64,000 bases of DNA, taken from the NCBI GenBank assembly GCA_028023455.1, contig JAQFVV010012441.1, positions 5,138,606-5,202,605 of the forward strand, read 5' to 3'. The notes under the pieces are model-generated. The model saw nothing but the letters and a program-made list of their open reading frames with translations, was not told where the DNA came from and did no database searches. Of the stretch, positions 25,244-37,149 are shown one piece after another. Source of the stretch: Epiperipatus broadwayi. Lineage: Eukaryota; Onychophora; Udeonychophora; Euonychophora; Peripatidae. Numbering within the stretch: the stretch's first letter is position 1; the number at the start of each line of letters is the position of its first letter. The translations under genes and the position numbers were made by a program.

Positions 25244-25649
25244 AGTTTAAAGAAAAGATAAATAATATAATTAAAATTTTAAAAATACATAGGTAGCATA
25301 TGATAAATAAGTAATTATTGGTAGATGTATATAAAGCAGATGTAGCAAAACAGCAATAGTAGAAATCAGAATTAAGTAGCCAGATATTGTTAGAAGTATC
25401 AGTTGTGTGGAATATTGGATAAATCCAACAATTAAATGAAGACTTTAAAAAAAATATTATAGATTAATTAAAAGAAAAGATCATAAAATGATAGCAATAA
25501 AAAGGGTAACTGTTATCATTTAAAATTAATAAAAGCAAGAGAGTATAAATGCTTATGAAGAGTGAAAAGTGAAGCTCATGATAAAAAATTAAAAAAAATG
25601 TTCCCAGCAAAAACTGAAGAACAAGAAGTATCCAATAAGCATGAAACAA

Positions 25650-27035
25650 TCACATCATGATAATGATAAATAAAATGTTTGATGAACTTACAAAATAAAA
25701 TGAGACAGTCAAAAAAATTCAACATCAAGATAAAGAGACAGCCAAAGAATTTAAAAACCAAAATATGAAGACAGTCAGAAAGTATGAGAATCAAAATAAG
25801 GAGACAGCTGATGAGCTTAAAAATCAAAATAATGAAACCATCATAAAATTAGAAATCCAAGCTCAAATGCTTGAAAAATTAGAGTAGCAGTTAAATCAGG
25901 TTATGAAAAAGAGAAAGAATGAAATTATGAACGAAATAGTTGGAAGTGTAAAGCAAGTTGAAAATCAAATCATGGCAGCAGATCAAGAAATTGAGAAAAT
26001 TAAAGTGGAACAGGAAATAAAATAGACCTATTACAGAAATTAGTAACAGTGAATAAGTTAGAAAATCAAAGGATATTAGAAAATATTAGTACAGAAATTA
26101 ATAATTTAGTGAATGAAATTGACAAAATAGATTTTAATAATAATACTATTACAAAATTTGGCAAGACAAATGCGAACAAAAACGATACAGTCTTTAATAA
26201 TTATGAGCAGAAAAGTGTGAATGTAAACATGCACATACAGAATAATAGCCCTTTAATAATCAATCAATTTTACAAAAATATGATATTTTCAGAGTGCATA
26301 GGTGAAGTTCCCACTGAACATATTATTATCTTAGAAAGAGACCCTACATTGAATCATGTAATTGAAGATGTCAAGATAGTGAATGCATGCAGTCACCTTC
26401 AGTCTGATTCTCAAGCTTTATGGGGCTCCCATTTTAAGAACCCCATAACCATCATTAAATACAGACAATCTCTACTAGGTGTTGCAGTAAAAATAGTGAC
26501 CTGGTGAACCTTTTACTTCATTGTTTCATAGGAAGATAGCTAAATTAAAAACATTGATGACCAGCCCACAATCTGAACAATTTATTAGGATAATGTGGTA
26601 CAGTTTTTTTTATAAGGTAAAACAAATGCTCATTGGTACCAAGAGAAAGATGGTAGAGCAAATGACTTAATTACTGTGCTTTTTATAGCACTAGATTTGT
26701 CTATGAAACAGAAGACCATAAATTTAAACCAAAACCTAACAATTCAAATATATGTGCCATGAAATTTGGCCACAGGACAAACTAGTGGAGAGAATCCTGA
26801 AAAAAATGGTATTCTAGAAGCCCTGGAAAAACAAATATTTTTAGGCAAACCAAAAGTGTTTTGGATCTCACTCATACAGAACAATATGAAAGACCAAGGG
26901 ATGATTTACAATTTCCTTGCATGAGCTGCTACTCTAAAAGGTATAAAAATAAAAAACCACCAGATTAAAAATAGTCTAGAATTAGACTTCATAGATAATG
27001 TCTGTAAATTTTATCAAAGAAAATATAATTAAAGT
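25650..27035 (+). pseudogene. Broken coiled-coil / Gag-like retroelement protein
   Basis: The reading starts near 25672 with heptads: 'ETAKEFKNQNMKTVRKYENQ', 'NKETADELKNQNNETIIKLE'. It has in-frame stops, for example TAG at 25886. A frameshift near 26020 leads into the longest open piece, 26049-26507, beginning 'NKLENQRILENISTEINNLV'. That ends in a different, globular-looking part with 'GEVPTEHIIILERDPTLN' and 'DVKIVNACSHLQSDSQALW'. Further pieces continue to about 27030: 'NAHWYQEKDGRANDLI', 'GKPKVFWISLIQNNMKDQGM' and 'ELDFIDNVCKFYQRKYN'. A long N-terminal coiled coil followed by a helical domain recalls retroelement Gag proteins, but no CCHC knuckle, protease or polymerase follows. The minus-strand remnant at 7685-8965 may be a relative. 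The Gag label is tentative. Confidence 0.45.
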
Positions 27036-27540
27036 TAGAAAGTTTTTTTTAATATATGCATAAATAAATATTTTTTTGTGTCTGAATAAGGAAAATTAAA
27101 AATGTAAATAACTAATAGAAGTCAGATAATTGGACAGAAATTGTATAAGTAATAATTCTACATAAAGAGTAAAAAAAGAAAAATACTTTGAATAAAAAAA
27201 AGTGTCATTTCTAAATCATGTCAACCAAAAATTTATGAGCAACCCAGCTCATAAATTTATACCTTGAAGACAGTGAATTATGACTAAAAAACAAATTAAA
27301 TTAAGGGGTTTAAAGTTGAAGAATAAAAAGAAAAATAATAATAATATAACCATATAAATGTTAATCATGAATGAAAAATAATAATATCATACTTTATAGA
27401 ACATGTTGAGCAATGATGAATAAGGAAATAATAGATTGATATATGTGTGCTTATATAAGTCAATATAGGAATTTCAGAGTGCATTTTATGTTTGATTGAA
27501 CCTTCTTTTGTAAAGGCATTGATCTGCAGATAAGTATTTG

Positions 27541-27857
27541 CATGAAATCCCCCATTATAATGTTGATAATATGTCAATAGGTTAAAGTCCAGGCTCAGTA
27601 AAGATCTAGCTTGAAGAAAAATGTCCAGCCAATTAATAAAAAAATATAATAAGCCAAATGTGCAGTAGAAATAGTCCTGACATTTTCAGATAAAATGTTG
27701 CATGAAATCCTCCATTATAATGTTGATAATATGTCAATAGGTTAAAGTCCAGGCTCAGTAAAGATCTAGCTTGAAGAAAAATGTCCAGCCAATTAATAAA
27801 AAAATATAATAAGCCAAATGTGCAGTAGAAATAGTCCTGACATTTTCAGATAAAATG
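27541..27857. repeat. Recent 160-bp tandem duplication
   Basis: Copy 1 is 27541-27700 and copy 2 is 27701-27857. They differ at one position near the start ('gaaatcccccatt' against 'gaaatcctccatt') and then only at the last three bases. The near identity contrasts with the decay around it, so the duplication is young or is an assembly artefact. Confidence 0.97.
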
Positions 27858-28229
27858 CCCATATTTTGCAACAATAATGCACAGAAATTGGACTTGTGCT
27901 ATAGTCATGATTTCTGTACAAAATTATATGTGGTTTAATTAGTACTTAACAATCTGAGTGTAATATGCAAAGTCATTTATGCTGGATCTCTCTCTTGAAT
28001 CCCTTATTCATTGTAAATCTCACTCATCATGAAACTTTTTCATTAGGTATTCATAATTTTGTTTAAAAAATAAAGCATTTAGAATTAAAATCAGTCAATG
28101 TGAAATAAATAAAATGACATATTTTAATCCTAAATTGTGAGAGGTGAAATGTAACAGATACATAAATATATGTGTTACAAGAAATATGTAATAGGTATGT
28201 TAAAAATATTAAACATTTATCTGTCACTG

Positions 28230-28230
<1 letters not shown>
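27858..28230. other. AT-rich non-coding stretch
   Basis: Nothing recognisable. Confidence 0.5.
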
Positions 28231-28262
<32 letters not shown>

Positions 28263-28425
28263 GAGATGATGACCTAGACCAACTGATGAGTGCTGGTGAG
28301 CGTGAAATACATACACTGGGATCATTTATTTTTTTCACATGTGTAGGCATGTATATCAGTTATATGAGAAAGATTGAATATTTGAAGACAATTTGAAATT
28401 CTGGGTTCAAATCCCCTATAATTCT
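28231..28425 (+). repeat. (TA)n plus 3' half of R1
   Basis: A (TA)15 run at 28231-28260 is followed by the R1 3' half: 'gaccaactgatgagtgctgg', 'cacatgtgtaggcatgta', 'gggttcaaatcccc'. TA microsatellites sit at the same internal point of R1 at 14363-14385, so the repeat itself seems to seed them. Confidence 0.7.
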
Positions 28426-30178
28426 GACAGTTTAATAAATAAAATGAAGAGATTTTAAAATAAAACAATAGCCTATTAAGAAGTAAAGAAAAATAATTTT
28501 TTTTCAATCTATTCTAATCTCAATTTATAATAAAAAATATATATAAAAGAGTGAAAAACATGAATAAAGTGTAATATAGTGGCATATATTTTCTTTAAAT
28601 AAATTTAGAAATTCCAAAATGTTATGAGGTATAATGAAAATAAAAAAAAATAAAAATTAAAATTTATTTAGTGAAATAACCAGAACTAAAACATTAACAT
28701 TTAAAAGAAAGAGAGAAAAAAAAGAAAATTATAATGTAAATAATTGTATAAAATTATTGCCTAAAATTATTTCATTTTGTAAAATTACAATCTAATCAAA
28801 GATTAAAATAATTTTGTAAATTATTTAATCAAGAAGGGAATATACTATTTTTAGTGTAATCAGTTAGCCAGTCAATTGATTAGATATTTAATAGAATTAA
28901 TATTATAATTAAAAATATATTAATCAGAAAAAATATAACTGATTACAACATGGGTGAGCTCAGACAATGGTTTTATCAAGGTATATAAGCTAACAAATTC
29001 TTATTAGCTTATCATTATTATTTCTGAAGTGCAAAGGATTTCTTATCCATGTTATTGATATTATTCAATGGAATTTGAAGTTATGCAGTCTATCCTGCTG
29101 CTGTTAAATGTGGCTGTGCAAACTTTTATTGTGAACATCTGTTTAGTTTTGTTCTCCAGTGATATATATGTGGATTCCCTAACAATCCCATGCCATTTTA
29201 CACTTGAAAAAAGGGTGTTTGTTTGGTTTTTCATCACTTAGTCTGTATACATTTGATAGCCTGAGATATGACAAAAGTCCTTGATTTACAATTGCTGAGA
29301 TATCTGCTTGTCATTATTAAATACTACTGCTGAACAAGGTTATGAAGATTTATGCTGCCCCAGAAACAAGAAGCTACAAGCTGCAAAAGAATCTAGGAAA
29401 CTTGTTCAAGAGTACCATCAGCAAACTCTATAAAATGTCAAGAAGAACACAACAGTGCTCATTCCAGGAAAGCTATAGCAAAATTTAGGTTAATGTAAAA
29501 AAATATTTGAAAGTCTAGATTTATATGAAATGGAGAGTTAACATTTTGTTCTCTTCATAACTTTCTTAAAATTAAAAATGATTAAACTCTTATTATCTAA
29601 TTTCAATTGGCATTAACATTACTGAATAACTTTGTAAATAGTTTAATTTTATTTTATTTTTAATATTATTGTTATAATGTCATGTGTGAATAAATATGTT
29701 AGATAATGGTGTGGTTTCCATTTTATTAAAGTAAATTATATTTTAAAAAATTAAATAATCAGACATGCCGTTATAATGTATATACATGAGTGGGTGAATA
29801 TATTGAAGATTTTGAAAGAAATATGAAATTAAAACAATTACATTATGACTCCAAAAAACTTTAATTTCAATGTATATATATATTGTTTAAAATACAATTT
29901 TGTCCCTGTATTCGTAATTTAACTTTTATATATGTGTGGTGTTAGTGATTTTCATAATGAATTTGCAATTTGATAATCTTAAAATTTCAAATTCTAACAT
30001 TGACTTACGGAATTTCCTTGTAAGGAATGTAAATGTATATGCTTGTTATGAATTAGCTGCTAACAATAAAAGATAAATAACTTCTCAAAAATACAAATAG
30101 TTATTTTTTCTAAGGGTATAAATATAAAGTTAAAATATTTTGATTGTAATTGCTGTACACCCATATATGCACATATCA
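28426..30178. other. Non-coding stretch
   Basis: No gene. 29040-29470 is less AT-rich, with no open frame longer than chance. It shows no splice-bounded exon I could defend. Confidence 0.45.
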
Positions 30179-30410
30179 AGGCTGTAACCTCGAGAATATG
30201 CGTGTAAAATGCGATAGTAGGGACTTCTACAGGTGTTTAACCACAAGCTTATGCTATGGAAGAAAAGAGGGGACCATAGCGTAAGCTTGTGGTTAAACAC
30301 CTGTAGAAGTCCCTACTATCGCATTTTACATGCATATTCTCAAGGTTACAGCCTCGGTAAATATTACTTATGTAATCAATGTAAGTTTAATAAATTTATA
30401 ATTATAACAT
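30179..30410 (+). repeat. Foldback repeat FB1, long copy
   Basis: Arms 30179-30259 and 30274-30354 are 81 bp with about four mismatches, separated by a 14-base loop. The outer block 'ctgtaacct' and inner block 'gcgatagtagggac' are shared with the 5698-5850 copy, as is the 3' flank 'taaatattactta'. The transcript would fold into a long near-perfect hairpin. Confidence 0.88.
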
Positions 30411-31637
30411 ATCAAGGATAATTATGACTCTAATTTAATACTATTAGTATATATGAAGATTAATTATCTAATCATCATCTTAGCTTGTACTTAGTTATAC
30501 TGTTCATATTATTGGTGAGTCACTGTAAAATTACACATATGCACATTTAGAGGAATCAATTAAAATTAATTTATTATGGTACAATTAATAAATATAAATT
30601 ATGAAAAATTGACCAATTAAATTAAAAGAACGTTAATGTAGTATGATTTTAATAAGATTTCTTTTAAAAAAGAAAATAATCTTTATTGAGTATATAATGA
30701 ATGCTACTGATGATTGAAGAAATACTACAATCTGCTTAAAGATATTTTTATTATGTATATTGGTACTTTAAATATTGTAGTATTTATGCTAAATTATACA
30801 AAATTAGAAATTTATTAAATTGATTGTATATTTTTGTACCAATCTAACTGTATGAATATTATAAAATAAATCATCTCTTAGTCTGCCATTTTTTTAAAAT
30901 TTCTACTCACTGTATTCTCATTCTGTCAGCAAGTTGTTTTAATTCTCTCTTTTAATTTATTAATTTATTATTATTTATATAACAGCATTACTTCATTTTA
31001 GAGAATTTTTTGTGAGAGTCTATATGTGTAAGCACTTCTTAAGGGTTTGCTGTTATTCATGGCTTCACATTTCTATTGAAAGATTTTACATACTATGGAT
31101 TTGGAGAGAGAGGTAATTATTGTATAGCTAGCTGTACTATTTAGATATTCAAATGTTGTGTACATTTTTTTTTCAGTTTAATTTTAAGGTTGAGTTTATT
31201 AGTTTGAAAAATCTTAAAAGCGGCATGTAAGTATATTACCAACATTATATATATATGATTATTCACAATTATTGGTAAAATAAAATATAAAGTTATATTT
31301 GAAAAAAATATACGTATGTAGGTTATATATAGGTTAATCAAATGCTTTTTAGCAAAATTTCTTCCAGCATTTCCAGTCAGTAAACATTTTAATTAAAACT
31401 TCTAAATATTTTTCCTGCCAAATTAGAAATGGTAAAAAAATAAGTTTATTAATACCTTTCAGATTTAAAGGCATGTTTTAATGGCGATTTGGGCAATTAT
31501 TAATAAAATAGTTCATATAAATTAAAAGTTTTCAAATATAAAAAATAAAATATTTGTCAATAATTATTTTCATATCCTCTATCTAAATGTTTGTAAGTAC
31601 ATACACGCACGCACGCACACACCTTTATATATATATA
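30411..31637. other. AT-rich non-coding stretch
   Basis: Nothing recognisable. The 31141-31341 minus-strand frame is composition only. Confidence 0.5.
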
Positions 31638-31691
31638 TCAAAACTACCCCAAATCCAAATTAAACCAGACCAGCATAAAAATAATATTAAA

Positions 31692-31735
31692 ACACAACCT
31701 AAGGTTTCACTGCTCCAAGCAGACTTCTCAAGTGT
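31692..31735 (-). ncRNA. Hammerhead-like motif, PLE-A 3' arm
   Basis: On the minus strand, in order: ACAC (possible stem I), UUGAGAA in place of CUGAUGA, GU, stem II CUGC/GCAG with loop UUGGA, U, GAAA, a 2-bp stem III CC/GG with loop UUA, UU (U16.1-H17 position), then GUGU, which pairs with ACAC. This is the topology of a minimal type I hammerhead. Departures from consensus are C3 to U, G8 to A, and a GU/U internal mismatch at the base of stem II. It lies about 35 nt after the ORF stop (31770-31772). Confidence 0.5.
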
Positions 31736-31769
31736 AAAGAACTACAAAAACTACACAATATATATAATA

Positions 31770-32242
31770 TTAAAAACTACCCACAAATCCATTCACTTCC
31801 CATCCACCCTTACTATTAAAAGAACTCTTAAATAAGTTAATTGCTTCAGAATAATAAATTTTCAATAATAAAGACTCTTTAATTCTTCTTTTGATTTTAT
31901 TTCTCCCAAAGAAAACAACCTTAGCTTCATCAAAATCAATAGTGTGTCCTGTATCTTTTTCATGGACATACAAAGCAGAACTAAGATATCTATTTTAACT
32001 CTACTTTTATGAACCTTTATTCTTTCATTTAAACTCAAACTACTCTGACCTATGTAAACCTTCTTACAAAATAAACAAGGGATAAAATATACTACACCAG
32101 GAATAGTCTTTCTATCAAAAACTTCTTTTGTATTATTTAATAAATTATTCAATGTAACACCTCTTTTCCAAGCAATTTTTTTATTTCCAAACAATTTACT
32201 ATTTCTACACACAATTTTATAAGAATACAATTTAAATGGCAA
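31770..32242 (-). pseudogene. PLE-A GIY-YIG endonuclease domain, frameshifted
   Basis: The minus-strand frame 32242 to 31862 reads 'GVVYFIPCLFCKKVYIGQSS' and then 'LNERIKVHKS'. These are the GxxY and YIG strands with the CxxC pair and the catalytic-arginine helix of PLE endonucleases. After a frameshift near 31985 the second frame (31973 to 31770) continues 'GHTIDFDEAKVVFFGRNKIK' and 'RRIKESLLLK', the latter carrying the conserved glutamate. The stop at 31770 lies inside the inverted arm. In an intact element this nuclease nicks the target for reverse transcription; this copy is truncated and frameshifted and cannot do so. Confidence 0.85.
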
Positions 32243-32390
32243 AGAAATAAAATCATATTTTTCTTTAACCTTTATATCCTTACAATTAACTTATTTAAGA
32301 GTTCTTTTAATATTAAGGGTGGATGGGAAGTGAATGGATTTGTGGGTAGTTTTTAATATTATATATGTTGTGTAGTTTTTGTAGTTCTTT

Positions 32391-32434
32391 ACACTTGAGA
32401 AGTTGGCTTGTAGCAGTGAAACCTTAGGTTGTGT
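32391..32434 (+). ncRNA. Hammerhead-like motif, PLE-A inverted 5' arm
   Basis: This is the inverted copy of 31692-31735, read on the plus strand. ACAC, UUGAGAA, GAAACC, UUA, GG, UU and GUGU are preserved. Stem II is damaged (UGGC against GCAG). It supports the 3'-arm copy being the better model. Confidence 0.4.
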
Positions 32435-32574
32435 TTTAATATTATTTTTATGCTGGTCTGGTTTAATTTTGGATTTGGGGTAGTTTTGATTTTATATTGT
32501 CTAGTTTAGCTTTATGCTTGTAATGTTTATATAAATACATGTATGCTGTCTATATTTAATTTAATGTATTTAAA

Positions 32575-32935
32575 GGTCCTGTATGTGAGGGATCAACATG
32601 CATATGACAATAATATTGGCATCACTAGGAGCTTTGGGCATTCCATTATCAGACATTCAATGATATAGATAGCTCAAGAGATGGAGGGTAGCGGGGAATT
32701 GGAGCTTGTCCATTAACATTTGAAGATTTGTTATCTTAATATAAACTGAGCACTGATTGTATATCTGTGTAAGAAATAATGATATAGACCAACTGATAAG
32801 TGCTGGTTACAGCATAGAATATGTATATTGGAGATCATTTATCTTTTTCACATGTATGTGGTCATGTGTATCAGTTGTATAGGTGGAATGGATAGTTGCA
32901 GAAAGCTTGAAATTCTGAAATCAAATGTCTTTTAA
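32575..32935 (+). repeat. Dispersed repeat R1
   Basis: 'ggatcaacatgcatatgaca', 'ttccattatcagacattca', 'agcttgtccattaac', 'gaccaactgataagtgctgg' and 'tcatgtgtatcagttgta' are in the R1 order. It lies directly beyond the PLE-A inverted arm. Confidence 0.7.
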
Positions 32936-35130
32936 TAAAGCTATATTGGAATAAAATCTATGAAATATTGCACCAATTCCTACTGATGATAGTATAAATT
33001 CTACCTGCAGAATAATGCTAATGATTAATCTGTCACAAAATATTAAATTATTTTTTCTATTTTCACAAAAATTTTAAATAGTCAAACACTCAGAAGACGT
33101 TAAACAGTAGGCATTGTCCCAGTCAAAATTGTGTGTTCATTCAACGAGACCTAAAATTCAAGCAAACTATAACAATCTAGCATTATGCAAGATACACAGG
33201 TCTGGAACAGTACTAAATGCTAACCTATTTGCTTGTGCTTCAGGGCCTCTGACTATATGGACAATGCTTTTGAGGATACTAGCAAGCTTTAATTTACTCC
33301 AAGCCCAGCAATGAGGACAGGCTGAGCAAAGAAACTTGGAAATTGATAATCTTTAAATAATTAGCCAGTGATTATCACAAAATATACTACTTAAAAAATG
33401 GGGTATACTATTCTTTAATAGATTAATAATCAGATATTTAATATCGTTCAAGGCAACTTTAAATAAAGGGAATTAATTAATAATACCAACAAAATTTTTC
33501 ATTGAATTTGAAATAATTTAACTTAACCTAAACAGTCATACGAGAGATTCGGGCAATAAATAACAAATACGAGAATATAGAAAGTAATATAATATAAATT
33601 TATTGAACAATTAAATATGGTAATAACAAAAAGGGCTGCTTAGAATGTCTGGGCAATGGTAGTTACAACTTTGATTGTGGTTTGATTTGCATCCACACAT
33701 TTTAGAGATGGGTCAATAAATCATAGAATTTATATAAATACATAAAGTGTTAGTGCAATTATTACATATCTAGAACAAGGGTCATTTGTGCAGTTGCTCA
33801 GATATTGTGGTGCAGTTTATATGCCAAGAATCAACTAAATCAATTAGGTAACCAATAATACTTTGTATCTTAACCCTCATTTAATATATTATAGATTCAC
33901 ATTAGTAAGTTGTATTGGTCATTACATATATATGAATAAGAATTTGGGTTGTGTGATTTGAAAAATGTGTGATCCTTGGGGGATCACTCAGGTGTGTGGG
34001 AGCAAAACTATTCAGCTTAAAAGAAGCTGTAATATATAATATGACTTAGCAATTAAAATGAATGGATGGAAAATAACATGCAATTACGACTAATAAAGAG
34101 CACTGTAGGTGAATAGAAAACTTAATAATAATAATAATAATAAGGTGGTATTACATTATCACTTACAATCATATCTAGAGGAGCAATCATTTAAAACACT
34201 CTTGAGTGGCTTTGTCATATTAGTATGAAAAGCAGTATGTTTGCATGATGGCCAAGGTCATATCTCAGAAGAGTAATGGCACAAGTGGGTGTTGGGATGG
34301 TTCATCCATATGTTTCCCATACACTGATTCATTGGGGGTGCCTGGAGAAAATCCCAATTAGGAAAATACTCTACTTTTAGAGGGATGATGAATAGTAGGA
34401 TTGGTCATTCTGAAGATCCCAAAAATAATGACAAAGCAGGAAAATTATAAATAATGATTGCAATGATACACCTATAACACCCAAGACATATAAATAGTTT
34501 GTGTCACTAACAACCATAATAAATTAATAAACACCTGACTCTTATAAGATGCTCTCCTGTGCAATGGCATGCAAATCATCCTGGGCAGTTAACTAATGAT
34601 CAATAAATGCACATAAAAGGGTCAGAGTTAAAACTAAAAGGGATAAATTGCTCTCTCTCATCCCTCAGAAATATCTCCCCATTTCTATCAGCAGTCATTG
34701 CATAGATAACTGTGATTACTTACAAAATAACAGCCTTTCACACTACAATTATTCAAATAAAATTAGAAATTACATATTAAATTCACTGCTGGTGAGATGT
34801 ACTTAGTTAAAATGATAACAACTTTTAATAATGAGTAGTTAGATATAATAATTCAATGTAAATATCAAGACCTGTTGGTCATTTAAAGAATAAAAGTATC
34901 GAAAATAATTGGTATAAAACCTAGCGAGTTTATAACAACAAACTTTAAAGGAAATTTAAGTCTCCTTAGTTCAATAGAAGAAAACTATTATGTGTGTGTG
35001 TGGGGGGGGGGGGTTACTTTCACTCACCAGATTGTATACTTTCTTGGCATATCAAAATGAATTACAATAATAAAATAAGAAAAATCAATTAATTCTAAAT
35101 TGCTGCACCAAAACAGAAAATTGATATAGC
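32936..35130. other. Non-coding stretch
   Basis: No gene. The 33114-33314 frame is not recognised and its surroundings are non-coding. It contains a short AAT run (34121-34142) and a (TG)n followed by 13 G (34990-35013). 33970-33988 has a 7-bp hairpin, GTGATCC/GGATCAC. Confidence 0.5.
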
Positions 35131-35313
35131 ATTATAATAAGTTGCACAGACATTATTAGCATTTATGTGACATCTTTAAAATTAAAAAGGAAGGAAAGGT
35201 GTGCAATATAGTCAAAACAAAATATTATAATAAATTGCAGACATTATTAGTATTTATATAATAACTTTAACATTAAGTAAGGAAGGAACGATGTACAATA
35301 TATTTTAGAATTA
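35131..35313. repeat. Two tandem 92-bp units
   Basis: Units begin 'attataataa' at 35131 and 35223. Both contain 'cagacattattag', 'tttatgtga/tttatataa' and 'aaggaaggaa'. They are diverged, so the duplication is old. Confidence 0.75.
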
Positions 35314-35866
35314 GAACAATTTATTAATTCAGAGTTCATTGCTGATGGCAAGATAGATATTACCTTGGGCTTGTGAATCTGACAATGTAGGTTATTGGTG
35401 GATCATGATCATGGGCTGGCTTGGGTTTGAAACAGGCATTTGTAGAGATTGAAGAGTCTTTTAAGCACACATTTTCTGGACAGTTCGCATATTAGGTTTA
35501 GATGTTTCTAACTGGGCATGTTGAGCTAGATAAGCCTCTGAGAGGCATCGGGTGGATGATTTCTTTTACCCCTCCATAATTTTGCTGCACAACGCAAACT
35601 TGCATGAAGTATATTTCTGACTGGAGCACAAAACAAAAAGCAGACCCAAAATATAAAATTTTAGCTATTTATACAAGTACACATTAAAGAATCAGCCACT
35701 GCAGGAATGAAAAAGATCAGAGCAATAAATGACCAGATAAAATAGTTAAGAACCCCTGGCATTTATGACCTTGTGTGTATTTTAAGAATGATACAAAGTT
35801 CTGCAACATTTAAAAATAAAACTAATTGTATGGCTTCACTCTTAAATATTAGTTAAACTTACACAA
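35314..35866. other. Non-coding stretch
   Basis: Slightly GC-richer at 35380-35600; no open frame or element recognised. Confidence 0.45.
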
Positions 35867-36070
35867 ATTACTAGCAATAATCTTTCCCAACTACAGCAGT
35901 TTGTCTTCTAAATGACAATGTTATTTCTACATAAATTAGGAGCAATAAACTTTCAAAACTACCACAGTTTGTCTCTCAAATGACAATTGTATTTCTACAT
36001 AAATTAGAAGCAATAAACTTTCAAAAATGCCACGGTTTGTCTCTTAATTGACCATTCTATTTTTATATAA
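35867..36070. repeat. Three tandem 68-bp units
   Basis: Units start at 35867, 35935 and 36003, exactly 68 bases apart. Each reads 'attaggagcaataaacttt', 'acagtttgtctc' and 'tatttctacataa' with substitutions. A fourth unit begins at 36071 and fades at once. Confidence 0.85.
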
Positions 36071-37149
36071 ATTACTACTTGCAAGATATAAGATTTACAA
36101 AATATATATAATAGAAATTGTTTTATATATAATATAAATTGGTTAGAAAGTTATTGAAATAAAATTATAAAATTATATAACTTTCAAATATTACTTTTCA
36201 TATGCACATTCACATGTGTAACTTGAGTGGGCAAATGAACTAAATGTTTGTGTCTCCATCCATTTCTCTATATATATACTATTGCCTATTAAATATATAT
36301 AATTCAGGTTCGAACCAGTTCTAGTGACTATATAATTGACACTAGGTGAAGCACAAATCTGCAGGGCAGATTTCTAGCTTCAGCATGAAATTAAAATTCA
36401 GATGCTACAACAGCTATAAATAATTAACTTTTCATTTTGCATTTACAAGGCAAAATGAAATGTCATTTAATAACCTTGAAAACTTCTATTAACTGATGCT
36501 ATACTGGGAATTGATAGATATATGCTATACCACCTAACAATAAGTGTTTCAGCAGTATAATTTGTATGCTACAATGTTCCACATTAAAAAGCAAAGGAAG
36601 AGCAATTCACACTCAAGTAACATAGGAAAGTTGTTTATCAATTTCTAGCTGTTAGTGTGGAGCTTTGTATAATAAACACACACAAAAAAATCATAATGCA
36701 AATATATATTTTAAATTACTAATATTTAACAAATATTATTGTTGAAATACTTTAAAATATGGAAGTATCTGTTATATTTTCATATTAGAAAATGCATTCC
36801 AAATGGTATCTTCTCTAAATGCAATAGAAATAGCATCTAACATATCAGTGGAACTACCTATTATTAATAAGGAATATGTCAAAGATTGTGAGCTTTTTTT
36901 AATGTAAATAAATATTGTGGCATAACACTTAGACATTGTATTCAGAAGACACATTAAAAAATTATTTACATTTACAATTTTTATTGAATACTATCTATTA
37001 ACATCTGATGATACATTTGAAAATAAAACTGATATTTCCAATGTGTTATGTATTGTATATGGGGAAATATAGAAGGTATAAGCAGGAATCAATGTGTAAA
37101 TTATGAAATGTGGTAAAACAAGTAATCAGGTAAATCTCAGGGTTGTTTG
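36071..37149. other. AT-rich non-coding stretch
   Basis: No gene. A short inverted pair, 'cattttgc/gcaaaatg', occurs near 36435-36460. Confidence 0.5.

Larger units (their letters stand above)
31638..32490 (-). mobile_element. PLE-A: Penelope-like element, 5'-truncated, with inverted termini
   Basis: The sense strand is minus. The central part (31862-32282) encodes the C-terminal GIY-YIG endonuclease region. It is bounded by inverted arms: the 3' terminal segment at 31638-31843, and an inverted copy at 32283-32490 on the 5' side, about 206 bp each and close to identical apart from scattered substitutions. The arm includes the last codons of the ORF plus 3' non-coding sequence with a hammerhead-like motif. 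The reverse transcriptase is absent (5' truncation). PLEs are known to carry partial copies of their own terminus in direct or inverted orientation. Confidence 0.85.

Noticed and set aside
29040-29470. GC-richer patch considered as an exon or processed pseudogene
   Set aside because: Stops occur in all frames at short intervals and no protein similarity could be recognised.
33114-33314. 66-codon frame with a less AT-rich composition, considered as a possible exon
   Set aside because: No recognisable domain, no convincing splice signals and no neighbouring coding segments.
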